Source: a virus. Taken from it: a stretch of 54,944 nt of DNA. Of the stretch, positions 1 to 7,077 are shown piece by piece (the stretch's first letter is position 1; each line of letters starts with the position of its first letter). Location of the stretch: positions 1-54,944 of the IMG/VR virus record IMGVR_UViG_3300043465_001344. One strand, written 5' to 3'. The translations under genes and the position numbers were made by a program. The notes beneath the pieces were generated by a model. It made no database searches. It was given only the letters and a program-made list of their open reading frames with translations, and was not told the DNA's origin.

Positions 1-1
1 C

Positions 2-1498
2 GACAAGCAGGCGTCCCGGGCCGCCATCGTGGACGAGGTGCTCGTCCGGCTGGCCAAGTCGCAGCACATGGGCGACCTGCAGTGCGACATCATCCTGCAG
101 TACATCTACAACGGCAACTCCCGGCTGCTGACGATGGCCTCGATGCGCAAGCGCATCAAGGAGCTGAAGGGTTCGACGATGTCCGGCACCGACCACACCG
201 AGATCGCCCAGCATCTGATCAAGGAGCTGGAGCGGTACGGCGAGGTTCGCTACGAGGCCGGGTCGTTCTACCAGTGGGCCGGTGCGCACTGGCGGCAGAT
301 GACCGACGCTGACCTGATGAAGGTGTTGGCCGAGGAGTTCGGCCAGCTGGCCGCCGCTCGCAAGTTCAACGACCACAAGGGCATCCTGAACGTCGCGTCC
401 ATGCTGGTGCCCCGGGGCCTGAAGACGTGGGACGTCCCGGGCATCAACTTCGCCAACGGCTACCTGACGCTGGACATGCAGCTGCAGGATCACGACCCCT
501 GCTACGGGGCCAAGTACGTCCTGCCCTACCGCTATGCGCCGAATGAGGGTGCGCCGCTCCGGCTGCTCGCTCTGCTCGATCAGGCGTGGGGTGTGGATCA
601 GGACTACGCCCAGAAGGTGCAGGCCTTCCGCGAGGCGCTGGCGGTGACCCTGTTCGGAATGGCCCCTCGCTTCTCGCGGGCCGTCTGCCTGTTCGGGCCG
701 CCCAAGACGGGCAAGTCGACCGTGAAGGACATCGTGCAGGGTATGATGCCCGACGAGGCCCTCTGCTCGGTGCCGCCCCATGACTGGGCCGACAAGTTCC
801 TCCCGACCCAGATGCACGGCAAGCTGCTGAACTTCTGCGGCGAGCTGTCGGAGAAGGAGCTGATCTCGGGCGACCGGTTCAAGTCCATCGTCGAGGGCGA
901 GGAACTGAACGGCCAGATGAAGGGCGGGCAGATCTTCCGCTTCCGGCCGCTCTGCGCCCACTGGTTCGCCTCGAACCACCTGCCGCGGACGAGGGACACC
1001 TCGGCCGGCTTCAACCGGCGCTGGCTGTTCCTGCACTTCACCAATCAGGTGGCCGACGGTCAGAAGATCATCGGGCTGGCCCAGATGATCCTCGCCGAGG
1101 AGCGCGAGGCGATTGCCGCGTGGGCGGTCCCGGCCATCGAGGATCTGATGCGCAATCAGGACTTCACGCTGCCGAAGTCGCATGAGGCCCTGATCTCCGA
1201 TGTGGCCTCGCAGAACAACAGCGTGCGTTTTTTCCTGATGTCCGGCGGGGTTCAGGTCCACGCGCCGTCGGACAACGTGGATTGCTCGCTCCGCACCTCC
1301 GAGAGAGTGCTGTACGGTCTGTACTACGCGTTCTGCAGGCTTCAAACCAATGCCATGCCTGTGCAGTTGATGCGCTTCAGGCTCATCATGCAGGAGTTGC
1401 AGAACGAGATCGGCTTCCGGTCGGAGATCGTGGTTACCCCGGCGGGAGACGAGGCTTGGTACGTCAACCTCACTCCTGTGAGATCGACGGGGACGTAG
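2..1498 (+). CDS. D5-like SF3 primase/helicase, 5' partial
   Basis: Probable replicative helicase or primase-helicase of the phage/plasmid D5/P4 superfamily 3 type, acting on DNA at the fork. A Walker A motif, GPPKTGKS, lies near 695-718, followed by the helicase core (NFCGEL region) and an Arg-rich stretch around FNRRW. The frame is open to the first base of the window, with no stop before the GTG at 29, so the N-terminal (possible primase) part probably lies outside. About 490 residues are visible. The next genes follow closely on the same strand. The helicase class is fairly sure; presence of a primase domain cannot be judged from here. Confidence 0.85.
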   Translation, partial: DKQASRAAIVDEVLVRLAKSQHMGDLQCDIILQYIYNGNSRLLTMASMRKRIKELKGSTMSGTDHTEIAQHLIKELERYGEVRYEAGSFYQWAGAHWRQMTDADLMKVLAEEFGQLAAARKFNDHKGILNVASMLVPRGLKTWDVPGINFANGYLTLDMQLQDHDPCYGAKYVLPYRYAPNEGAPLRLLALLDQAWGVDQDYAQKVQAFREALAVTLFGMAPRFSRAVCLFGPPKTGKSTVKDIVQGMMPDEALCSVPPHDWADKFLPTQMHGKLLNFCGELSEKELISGDRFKSIVEGEELNGQMKGGQIFRFRPLCAHWFASNHLPRTRDTSAGFNRRWLFLHFTNQVADGQKIIGLAQMILAEEREAIAAWAVPAIEDLMRNQDFTLPKSHEALISDVASQNNSVRFFLMSGGVQVHAPSDNVDCSLRTSERVLYGLYYAFCRLQTNAMPVQLMRFRLIMQELQNEIGFRSEIVVTPAGDEAWYVNLTPVRSTGT

Positions 1499-1506
1499 AG
1501 TTCGAC

Positions 1507-1572
1507 ATGGATGAATGGGGATGGCTCTGGGCGATGGTGCTCGAAGTCACTGAAGCAGAGGAACAAGCATGA
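1507..1572 (+). CDS. possible 21-residue small protein
   Basis: A very short frame starting MDEWGW, acidic at the C terminus. It sits exactly between the helicase stop and the next gene, and its TGA overlaps the next ATG as ATGA (1569-1572). That tight coupling is typical of real genes in this window. It has no recognisable family and could equally be a leader that couples translation of the downstream gene. Confidence 0.35.
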   Translation: MDEWGWLWAMVLEVTEAEEQA

Positions 1573-1763
1573 AGTACGTTGTTGAGAAGGGTCCGATTGA
1601 GGTCCCGCTGTATCTGGTGCTGCTGGATGCCCAGCAGGGCATGGAGCACGAATGGTCCGATGACGAGGACCGCGCCACGCGGTTCGACACCTCGGATGAG
1701 GCGACGGCCTTTGGGTCGAACACCCGCGTCGAGGCGCTGCGCGTCACGGAGCTGGAGGCATGA
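1569..1763 (+). CDS. hypothetical protein, 64 aa
   Basis: Small acidic protein starting MKYVVEKG, with no recognised domain. It begins in an ATGA overlap with the short frame upstream, and its stop overlaps the ATG of the next gene (1760). Gene-dense coupling and phage-typical size support it as real. Function unknown. Confidence 0.6.
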   Translation: MKYVVEKGPIEVPLYLVLLDAQQGMEHEWSDDEDRATRFDTSDEATAFGSNTRVEALRVTELEA

Positions 1764-2263
1764 ACAAGATCTGGGACATCATCCAGACGGTGATCTTCGG
1801 GCCACCGCTGGTGAGCGTGAAGACCCAGCCGACGTTGGTTTCGGCCGACAGGTACGCCAGCCTCGTCACCAGTGAAGGGACCGCGGCCCGGATCGCGGGT
1901 GACGAGGCGCGGCCATGGGTCGACTACTGGCGGCGGATGGGCGTCGATGATCCTGTGGCGGCTGCGCGGGCCTGTGAGGGCCGACGCGCCGGCGGGGTTA
2001 AGGCCAGCGTGGCAGCGATCCCTGATGGTTTGGGGTTCGCGGCTCGCGCGATGGAGACGTTTGCGGAGGCCACGCGGGCGGTGCCGATGCTCACCTGCAA
2101 GGAGGGGAGCTGGCCGACGGCGTGCGTCACCGTCGAGCCGAAGCAGATCGACTTCTTCGAGCGGGGTCTGCGGACGAGGGTCATGATTGCGGGGTACGAG
2201 ATCCGGGATCGTGTAACGGGGCGGCTTCTCGCCGAAACTGAGAAGTATACGTTCGAAACCTAA
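1760..2263 (+). CDS. hypothetical protein, 167 aa
   Basis: Starts MNKIWDIIQ in a 4-base overlap with the preceding gene and ends about 30 nt before a strong intrinsic terminator, so it is the last gene of the helicase transcription unit. The hydrophobic first 20 residues could be a weak membrane anchor; the rest is mixed. No family recognised. Confidence 0.65.
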   Translation: MNKIWDIIQTVIFGPPLVSVKTQPTLVSADRYASLVTSEGTAARIAGDEARPWVDYWRRMGVDDPVAAARACEGRRAGGVKASVAAIPDGLGFAARAMETFAEATRAVPMLTCKEGSWPTACVTVEPKQIDFFERGLRTRVMIAGYEIRDRVTGRLLAETEKYTFET

Positions 2264-2292
2264 CGGTAATGCCTACTAATAGACGCTAATGG

Positions 2293-2322
2293 AGCCCCGA
2301 TCCGCAAGGATCGGGGCTTTTT
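2293..2322 (+). terminator. intrinsic terminator after helicase unit
   Basis: Perfect 11-bp GC-rich stem (293-303 with 308-318 of the 2 kb block) closed by a GCAA tetraloop and followed by a T run. It lies about 30 nt after the stop at 2263, as expected for Rho-independent termination. Confidence 0.9.
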
Positions 2323-2324
2323 CT

Positions 2325-2645
2325 TTATGTTTTCGGGGTGTGATAGCACATTATTCGCAGATTTTTTCCGGGAGCGTTTCTGTGATGCTCAGTATCAACC
2401 CCCCGCCACCACTAGAGAGAGAGGGTGTACTCCTTCATTCTCCACCCCCTTTCACTGGTGGTATAGGTTATTCTTAGTTATCGGATGAAGAGAAGGAGAC
2501 AAGAACAAGAGGGAAGAGGGTGTCGCGCCCCGCGCGCGACAGGTCACGGGCCTGTACCGTGCGCACAAGCCCCCATTATGTCTTGCGATTGCTTCGAAAC
2601 TTTAACCGTTAAACTTTTAACCTTCTAGCCCGAAAGGCTTACACC
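2325..2645. promoter_or_regulatory. non-coding regulatory stretch
   Basis: Longest stretch without a convincing gene (about 320 nt) and noticeably more AT-rich than its surroundings. It lies between a terminator and the next gene. It holds a purine-rich tract near 2490-2520, a 7-bp hairpin (2522-2528 with 2534-2540), and near its end the palindrome at 2601-2613. A promoter for the gene at 2646 is expected here, but no convincing -35/-10 pair was found. Confidence 0.5.
2601..2613. promoter_or_regulatory. TTTAAC/GTTAAA palindrome, copy 1
   Basis: TTTAACCGTTAAA: two perfect 6-bp inverted half-sites around one base, 32 nt before the ATG at 2646. An extra half-site (TTTTAAC) follows at 2615-2621. 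First of the 13-copy family seen only between 2.6 and 20 kb. The symmetry suggests a binding site for a dimeric protein. Confidence 0.65.
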
Positions 2646-3305
2646 ATGTTCAACGTTTCCACGCATACCGCCGCCGCTGTGCACAATGCCCGCGACGCCG
2701 CATCCAAAGCCGAAAAGGCGACGGGCAAAGTCGCCTCCACCATGACCGCCCTGTTTGTCGCGTTCATCGCGGCGGACCCGACGCTTTCCCTGAAGGCAAT
2801 CTCCGCCCTTGTCGGCGACAAGGTCCCGCAATCCAAGTCCGGGGGCGTCGCCGCCGTGCACAAGTCCCGCGCCAATACCTTTTTCAAGGACGCGGGGAAT
2901 ATGGCCGCCGCGCGGGCCGCTATCCCCTCGCCGGAGGCTATGGAACCGGAAGCCTTTCAGGCGGCCGTGACCGAATACGCCAAAGGGATCAATCCGCGAA
3001 AGTGGATCGATGAACAGAAGGCGGCCGAAAAGGCCGCGACCACGGCGGGGGCGGAGGCGAAGGCGGACAACGTCCGCGAAGAGGGCGAGGACGAACAGGC
3101 GGAGGGTGACGCCCCCCTGAACGCCGGGTTTGACCCGGTGCTCGCGGCTCAAACCGACGCCCTCAAGGCTATCGCGAACCTCCGCGAGATGCTGACGAAC
3201 GTTGACGCGCAAGTCGCGGAGGACGCCCTGAACGCCCTCCAGCGCGTGTTTGACAGCGCCGGCATCGCCCTCACCGGTGACGTCCCCATGGCGGTCGCAG
3301 TTTAA
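2646..3305 (+). CDS. hypothetical alpha-helical protein, 219 aa
   Basis: Ala/Glu/Lys-rich, apparently helical protein with a charged low-complexity middle (about residues 130-160), starting MFNVSTHT. It stands alone between a terminator plus palindrome upstream and a palindrome plus long hairpin downstream, so it looks like an independently transcribed single-gene cassette. Its stop codon TAA lies inside the downstream palindrome (3301-3313). Its coding sequence reads somewhat differently from its neighbours (runs of CGCGG and AAGG, more TTT), which may indicate transfer. No family recognised; a DNA-binding or virion role is possible but unsupported. Confidence 0.75.
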   Translation: MFNVSTHTAAAVHNARDAASKAEKATGKVASTMTALFVAFIAADPTLSLKAISALVGDKVPQSKSGGVAAVHKSRANTFFKDAGNMAAARAAIPSPEAMEPEAFQAAVTEYAKGINPRKWIDEQKAAEKAATTAGAEAKADNVREEGEDEQAEGDAPLNAGFDPVLAAQTDALKAIANLREMLTNVDAQVAEDALNALQRVFDSAGIALTGDVPMAVAV

Positions 3306-3313
3306 CGGTTAAA
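3301..3313. promoter_or_regulatory. TTTAAC/GTTAAA palindrome, copy 2
   Basis: TTTAACGGTTAAA with perfect 6-bp half-sites. It includes the TAA stop of the gene ending at 3305. Together with copy 3 it brackets the long hairpin at 3350-3415. Confidence 0.6.
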
Positions 3314-3349
3314 CTCGACCCCCTCCCAACCCCCTCGCCTCACGGCGGG

Positions 3350-3424
3350 GGGGATTTGGTCGTCCGCGTCCGCGCGCGTGCCTTACGCGCGCCTCGCGCG
3401 GACGACCAAATCCCCTTTCTTTTT
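3350..3424 (+). terminator. long hairpin with T tract
   Basis: A 19-bp perfect inverted repeat (3350-3368 with 3397-3415) encloses a second perfect 8-bp stem (3372-3379 with 3385-3392, loop GCCTT). It is followed at once by a T-rich tract, 3416-3424. It is a strong candidate terminator for the gene ending at 3305. The length is unusual for a terminator, so a cruciform or protein-bound role is also possible. Confidence 0.8.
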
Positions 3425-3435
3425 AACGCGTTAAA
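3422..3435. promoter_or_regulatory. TTTAAC/GTTAAA palindrome, copy 3
   Basis: TTTAACGCGTTAAA, a perfect 14-bp palindrome immediately after the long hairpin and 13 nt before the ATG at 3449. Confidence 0.65.
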
Positions 3436-3448
3436 GTGGAGCCTGAAA

Positions 3449-3670
3449 ATGCTGGATTTGGGAATACTGAGCCTGCGCTACGGCGGATTTTTCGTCGGGA
3501 CCATGACCATCGTCATCGCCAGCCTGTGCCTCGCGCAGCTGGGTCGCGAGTTGAAAGCCTGCCGCACGCGTCGCGAGGCGCGGAACGTCTGGGTCGAGAT
3601 CAACTGGGTTGTCGGCTACGCCACAGCCTTCCTTTCTGCCGCCACGATTTGCCTGATCGCGAGTTTTTAA
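3449..3670 (+). CDS. small membrane protein, 73 aa
   Basis: Two predicted transmembrane segments, roughly residues 5-28 (GGFFVGTMTIVIASLCLAQL region) and 52-72, joined by an Arg-rich loop. The start MLDLG was chosen because the upstream in-frame stretch runs through the long hairpin and palindrome. The stop TAA overlaps palindrome copy 4. Inner-membrane location is likely; function unknown. Confidence 0.65.
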   Translation: MLDLGILSLRYGGFFVGTMTIVIASLCLAQLGRELKACRTRREARNVWVEINWVVGYATAFLSAATICLIASF

Positions 3671-3679
3671 CATGTTAAA
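3666..3679. promoter_or_regulatory. TTTAAC/GTTAAA palindrome, copy 4, containing an ATG
   Basis: TTTAACATGTTAAA, a perfect 14-bp palindrome. It contains the stop of the upstream gene and, at its exact centre, the ATG (3672-3674) that opens the next frame. Confidence 0.65.
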
Positions 3680-4151
3680 AGTTGACAGCCGGTTCGGCCT
3701 CGAAAAGGTCGCCACCCGGGACCGCGGCCCAGTCCCGCGGCTCGCGACTACGGCCCCGCACAGTCTGGGCCTGCCCGAGGCCGCGTACCAGACGCACGGC
3801 ACGGCCGACATGGATTACGACCCTGTGGCGTTGGTCTGGGTCAAGAAGCCCCTGCCGCCCATCACCGGCCCGCGCGCCCCGGCCGTGACCCCGGTCCCGG
3901 CACGCGGTGCTGGCACGCGATACGAGGTCAAGGCGCGCGGGCAGCGGTTCTGGTTCGTGACCGCTCACACCACTGAGGAGGCGTGGGACGAGGTCGAGCG
4001 CCTGTGTCAGGCCAGCGGTTACGATGCGCGGGACGTCGTTCTGGAGCTGCACAAGCCGGCTCGCGTGGTGGGTCCGGGGCGGTCGCCCTTGGCCAGTGCT
4101 AGCGTTTCGGTCGCGGAGGTCAGGAAAAGGCTTTTGGGATCAAGGGCTTAG
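3672..4151 (+). CDS. hypothetical protein, 159 aa
   Basis: The frame opens at the ATG in the centre of palindrome copy 4. An alternative start is the ATG at 3810 (MDYDPVALVW), which would drop a low-complexity N terminus and leave 113 residues. The C-terminal part, about residues 85-130, has a compact alpha/beta look (RYEVKARGQRFWFVTAHTTEE region), similar to small phage proteins that convert an amino acid string over a WDEVE helix. No family named. Confidence 0.6.
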   Translation: MLKVDSRFGLEKVATRDRGPVPRLATTAPHSLGLPEAAYQTHGTADMDYDPVALVWVKKPLPPITGPRAPAVTPVPARGAGTRYEVKARGQRFWFVTAHTTEEAWDEVERLCQASGYDARDVVLELHKPARVVGPGRSPLASASVSVAEVRKRLLGSRA

Positions 4152-4271
4152 GTATTTGGCATAACAGAAAAAAAAGCCAAACCATTATCTTCTTTCATTT
4201 TTTATCCTAGAGAAAGAAAGAAAGAATAGAATATGGTTTGGCGGGTCGTCGCTGTTATGCCAAATAGCCTA
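4149..4271. repeat. nested AT-rich inverted repeat
   Basis: Outer arms of 15 bp, perfect (4153-4167 with 4252-4266), extended by TAGG/CCTA (4149-4152 with 4268-4271). Inner arms of 10 bp, perfect (4176-4185 with 4233-4242). Between them lies a polypyrimidine/polypurine core (TTCTTTC versus AGAAAGAAAGAAAG) with an A8 tract before the inner left arm. The element is far more AT-rich than its surroundings and has no gene. It could be a replication origin, a structured RNA, a terminator or a small mobile remnant; the sequence does not decide. Confidence 0.75.
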
Positions 4272-4361
4272 GCCTGCGCCAGAACGAGCTGGGCCACCCT
4301 TAAAACGAGGCGGCGAGACGCCAGTCTGGCTAGCAGCGCGATAGTGCGCAACAGTTATGAC

Positions 4362-4372
4362 TTCCACTGGAA
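4362..4372. promoter_or_regulatory. TTCCACTGGAA palindrome
   Basis: Palindromic 11-mer (one central base) just before the preferred start of the next gene. Similar sites lie at 23056, 43701 and 46372, all at gene boundaries. Role unknown. Confidence 0.3.
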
Positions 4373-4383
4373 AGCCTGAGCCT

Positions 4384-4908
4384 GTGACCGACGAAACTTT
4401 ACCCGTTAAAAAGCGGGGCCGCCGACCACAGTCGGTGCTCAAGAGGCTGGGCCGAGAGGGCCAGCTGGACGAGCACAGCTGGCCGGACCGGGCCTCGCCC
4501 TGTTGGGATGGCCCCGAGCTGATCAGCTACGGCGGCACGATGTGCCGAACCCCTCGCGCGTGCCTGAACGATACGATGCCGACACAGCTGACCAGCACGC
4601 AACAGTTGCAGTCGGTGTGCAAGCGCGACGGGTGTATCAACCCCCATCACTACCGGATTGCCGACCGGCGGAACCGGTCGGGCGAGCCGACCGTCCCCCT
4701 GCCCGACTGGGCGTTCATGCAGCACGTCCTCGAAGACGCGGAGCGTGAGAAGAACAAGCCACCCCAAGAGCGCCTCATGGAGTGCGCCATGGACGTGAGA
4801 CTGGCCCTGAACAGCGACCCTGACCTGAGCGACGCGGATCTCGCCGCGCGCTTCCAACACGCCTACACTGAGGAGCTAATCCGTGAAGCAAGAACCGTCG
4901 AGCTGTAA
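4384..4908 (+). CDS. HNH-like zinc-binding protein, 174 aa
   Basis: Contains a C-x4-CINPHHY stretch, the N-terminal half of an HNH-type nuclease fold (Cys pair then N-P-x-H), preceded by CRTPRACLN. The N terminus is Lys/Arg-rich, as in DNA-binding proteins. GTG 4384 was preferred over ATG 4357: it has the leader AAAGCCTGAGCCT, like those before 5411 and 13724, and ATG 4357 would include the TTCCACTGGAA site and lacks a Shine-Dalgarno. A degenerate palindrome (TTTACCCGTTAAA, 4398-4410) lies just inside the coding region. A catalytic role is uncertain, since a complete HNH triad is not obvious. Confidence 0.6.
   Translation: MTDETLPVKKRGRRPQSVLKRLGREGQLDEHSWPDRASPCWDGPELISYGGTMCRTPRACLNDTMPTQLTSTQQLQSVCKRDGCINPHHYRIADRRNRSGEPTVPLPDWAFMQHVLEDAEREKNKPPQERLMECAMDVRLALNSDPDLSDADLAARFQHAYTEELIREARTVEL
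4398..4410. promoter_or_regulatory. TTTAAC/GTTAAA-like palindrome, copy 5 (one mismatch)
   Basis: TTTACCCGTTAAA. The left half-site has one mismatch and the right one is intact. It lies inside the first codons of the HNH-like gene, unlike most other copies. Confidence 0.4.
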
Positions 4909-5287
4909 CATTCTCCGAAAAGCCCAAGACCTGATCCGCGACCCGCGACACTGGATCGGGGGCGACCTCTCCGAGAAACGCGCCATCGACCCAGCCTACG
5001 AGGCGTGCATCGTCTCCACCCTGCTCCCCGACGGGCGCTACGCCCCAGCCGAAGTGGGCAACGCTGACTGCTTCTGCGCCGGCCTCGCGATCACGCGAGC
5101 CTGCCGCGACCTCGGCGTCTACAGCGGCCCGACCCGCGATCTCGCCGTCCGCGCTATGAACGAGGCGGCCATCGACAGGTCCCAGACTGGCATCAGCCAG
5201 CTGGGCCAGTGGAACGACAACCGGACCCGCACCCATGACGAGGTCATGGCTGCGTTCGACGCCGCGATCAGCCGGGCCTCGGCCTGA
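4883..5287 (+). CDS. DUF6197-like protein, 134 aa
   Basis: Pattern of a helical start, then RDPRHWIGGDL, a Cys/Ala stretch (DCFCAGLAITRAC) and a C-terminal HDEVMAAFDAAI helix. This resembles the DUF6197 family common in phages and actinobacteria, by recalled pattern only. It overlaps the preceding gene by 26 nt. Function unknown. Confidence 0.65.
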   Translation: MKQEPSSCNILRKAQDLIRDPRHWIGGDLSEKRAIDPAYEACIVSTLLPDGRYAPAEVGNADCFCAGLAITRACRDLGVYSGPTRDLAVRAMNEAAIDRSQTGISQLGQWNDNRTRTHDEVMAAFDAAISRASA

Positions 5288-5320
5288 AGGCACTACGCCC
5301 TCCAGCGAAAGGAGCACACC

Positions 5321-5338
5321 ATGCCCCCGCCGGACTAA
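5321..5338 (+). promoter_or_regulatory. possible 5-codon leader peptide (MPPPD)
   Basis: ATG with a good Shine-Dalgarno (AAAGGAG) followed by three proline codons, Asp and TAA. It lies upstream of a perfect hairpin and the next gene. Polyproline tracts are known to stall ribosomes, so this could be a regulatory leader. It may also be chance. Confidence 0.3.
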
Positions 5339-5360
5339 AGCCCGGCACTCAACCACCACC

Positions 5361-5385
5361 GGCCCGGGCTCCCCCAGCCCGGGCC
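5361..5385 (+). other. perfect 10-bp GC hairpin
   Basis: GGCCCGGGCT pairs with AGCCCGGGCC around a CCCCC loop. It lies in the gap between 5287 and 5411 and no T run follows. Possible mRNA-stabilising or attenuating structure. Confidence 0.6.
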
Positions 5386-5410
5386 ACCCACCCTCACAAG
5401 GACCAAGCCT

Positions 5411-5866
5411 GTGACCCCACCCATCCTCGACCCCCAGAAAGTCGCCGCGGCCAGCCTTGAGGCCTACTACGCCGGCACCCTGTGCGCCCAGACCAACTTC
5501 GGCGGCGACTACGGGTCCGCGAGCGCCTTCTACATCACCGATGACACCAACTACCCCAACGCCCGCTGCGCTATCGGGGCCGGTATGACCGCCGAGCAAG
5601 CCCAGCTGGCCGAGCGCCGACCGGGCGTCCGCGACTACAGGATCTCCGGTCTCATCCTCGCTGGCCTGTTCCAGACCACGAGTATCGAGGCGATGAACGA
5701 TCTCCAGCTGCTTCAGCAGCTGCACGATATGTGGAGCACCCAGCGCATCAGCCGCACGCTCACGCCCCGCCCGGGCACCGCCGAAGAAACCCGGTTCGTC
5801 GAGTTTGCGACGGCCATGGCCAACAACACCGTCACCGACGAAATGCGCGACAGGCTGCGGACGTGA
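5411..5866 (+). CDS. hypothetical phage protein, 151 aa
   Basis: GTG start with Shine-Dalgarno AAGGA eight bases upstream. The sequence has GGDYGSASAFYITDD and NARCAIGAGMT stretches, a single conserved-looking Cys, then helical segments. It looks like a small cytoplasmic protein of a conserved phage type, but no named family is offered. Its stop overlaps the GTG of the next gene (GTGA). Confidence 0.65.
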   Translation: MTPPILDPQKVAAASLEAYYAGTLCAQTNFGGDYGSASAFYITDDTNYPNARCAIGAGMTAEQAQLAERRPGVRDYRISGLILAGLFQTTSIEAMNDLQLLQQLHDMWSTQRISRTLTPRPGTAEETRFVEFATAMANNTVTDEMRDRLRT

Positions 5867-6261
5867 CCAAACCAGCCCCCACCAACCCGGGCGACGTCGA
5901 GACCCTTCTCGCCGCCGACCTCGACACCCGCGTCTTCTGGGGTCCGCCCATCAGCCAGACGCACGCACTGGTCCTCGCCGCGCTCGACCTGCCACCCCGC
6001 CGCCCACCAGTGGGCTTCTCGGGCCGGGCCACCGTGACCAGCGACGGTCACATCATGTGCAACTTCACCACGGCCGAGGACGAGCACCACCACGGGGCCT
6101 ACGCCGGCCACATCGACCAGCTGGCCGTCTACCTCGACTACCTCACCACCGAGCTGCAGCTGGACCCAGTCCAAACGCTCGAACTCCAGCGCAGCCTCGA
6201 CGCGTTCATCACCACCTCCTACGAGGCTCGGCCGACCAAGTTCGCGCCACAATCCCATTAA
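5863..6261 (+). CDS. hypothetical protein, 132 aa
   Basis: GTG start in a GTGA overlap with the previous gene. Acidic, His-rich in the middle (DEHHHGAYAGHIDQ region), with a C-terminal helix. The gene ends right before palindrome copy 6. No family recognised. Confidence 0.6.
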   Translation: MTKPAPTNPGDVETLLAADLDTRVFWGPPISQTHALVLAALDLPPRRPPVGFSGRATVTSDGHIMCNFTTAEDEHHHGAYAGHIDQLAVYLDYLTTELQLDPVQTLELQRSLDAFITTSYEARPTKFAPQSH

Positions 6262-6263
6262 AC

Positions 6264-6277
6264 TTTAACGGGTTAAA
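6264..6277. promoter_or_regulatory. TTTAAC/GTTAAA palindrome, copy 6
   Basis: TTTAACGGGTTAAA, with perfect 6-bp half-sites around GG, ends 3 nt before the ATG at 6281. The central GGG sits at Shine-Dalgarno distance (8 nt) from that ATG, and no other ribosome binding site is visible. Confidence 0.7.
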
Positions 6278-6280
6278 ATC

Positions 6281-6724
6281 ATGTCTCTGAACATCCCGCG
6301 CCTCACCGAGCTGGCCGACCACCTCGACGGCGTGCCCGACGAGAAGTTCGACCTGTCGAACTGGTTCAGCACCGAGCCGGGCATCCCACTGTTCGTCAAA
6401 TGGGACACCCCGATCACCCCGGGCTGCCAGACCTGCGCCTGCATCGCCGGCGAGACGCTCGTGCTCTTCGCCCCGGACACGGCGGTCACCATACCCGCAG
6501 TCCAACACAGAGCCGCGGAACTGCTGGGCCTCACCCACCCCCTGAACGAGTGGCTGTTCGTGCCCCGGGAATACGACAGCGTCGTCGAGGACGAGGAGGA
6601 CACCGACGAGCCTGACGTCCTGCCCGAAGGCTGGCGGATGACCGACGTAAAGCCTGATCAGGCCGCCCGGGTCATCCGTCATCTGATCGAGACCCAAACC
6701 GTTGACTGGAGGATACTGCGGTGA
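6281..6724 (+). CDS. hypothetical protein, CxxCxA paralogue family member 1
   Basis: Shares its architecture with the genes at 7281 and 9029: a helical N terminus ending in FDL/FDM, a Cys-rich turn (here GCQTCACIAGE, elsewhere CGTxxCIxGWA), then a variable region. The C terminus DQAARVIRHLIETQTVDW is nearly the same as in the 9029 protein (EQAARVLDHLIETGEVDW). This copy lacks the GWA of the turn. It starts 3 nt after palindrome copy 6. Function unknown; the paired cysteines could bind metal. Confidence 0.7.
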   Translation: MSLNIPRLTELADHLDGVPDEKFDLSNWFSTEPGIPLFVKWDTPITPGCQTCACIAGETLVLFAPDTAVTIPAVQHRAAELLGLTHPLNEWLFVPREYDSVVEDEEDTDEPDVLPEGWRMTDVKPDQAARVIRHLIETQTVDWRILR

Positions 6725-7077
6725 CCGTGCGCCTCCCCTTCACCATCGAGGCCGACGCGCTCCTCATCACTGCCCACCCCCACATGGCGGTCGACTTCAA
6801 CGACGAGGACTACGACAGCAACGAGCTGGTCGACATCTCGGGGTTCAGCGCCCGCACCCAGTCCGAGGGCCACGGCACCCGGGCGATGACCGCGATCACC
6901 GAGCTGGCCGACCAGCATCAGGTCGGGCTCGAGGTTTTCGCGGGCGTCAAGGCCGATGGTTGCGACGCCACCCGCCTCATCGACTTCTACAGCCGCTTCG
7001 GCTTCGTCCTCCAACCCACCCCATGGGACGAGGAGTGCGGCCTCGGCCGGCCGTGGCTCATAAGGAGACCCCAATGA
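6721..7077 (+). CDS. GNAT-like acetyltransferase domain protein, 118 aa
   Basis: GTG start in a GTGA overlap. Residues around 48-60 (GHGTRAMTAITELAD) match the acetyl-CoA-binding motif A of GNAT proteins (R/Q-x-x-G-x-G), and DFYSRFGFVL near residues 89-98 matches the motif B end. It is shorter than typical GNATs, so the N-terminal strands may be reduced. A substrate cannot be inferred. Confidence 0.65.
   Translation: MTVRLPFTIEADALLITAHPHMAVDFNDEDYDSNELVDISGFSARTQSEGHGTRAMTAITELADQHQVGLEVFAGVKADGCDATRLIDFYSRFGFVLQPTPWDEECGLGRPWLIRRPQ

Noticed and set aside
2289-2477. Possible 62-aa gene after the first terminator
   Set aside because: Its start lies just before the terminator hairpin, which it runs through; there is no ribosome binding site and no domain.
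2625-3212. Minus-strand open frames opposite the 219-aa gene
   Set aside because: The plus-strand gene has a consistent start between palindromes; antisense composition is Arg/Gly/Val-rich.
4357-4383. ATG at 4357 as start of the HNH-like gene
   Set aside because: No ribosome binding site and it would cover the TTCCACTGGAA site; the GTG at 4384 has the AAAG...GCCT leader shared with other genes.
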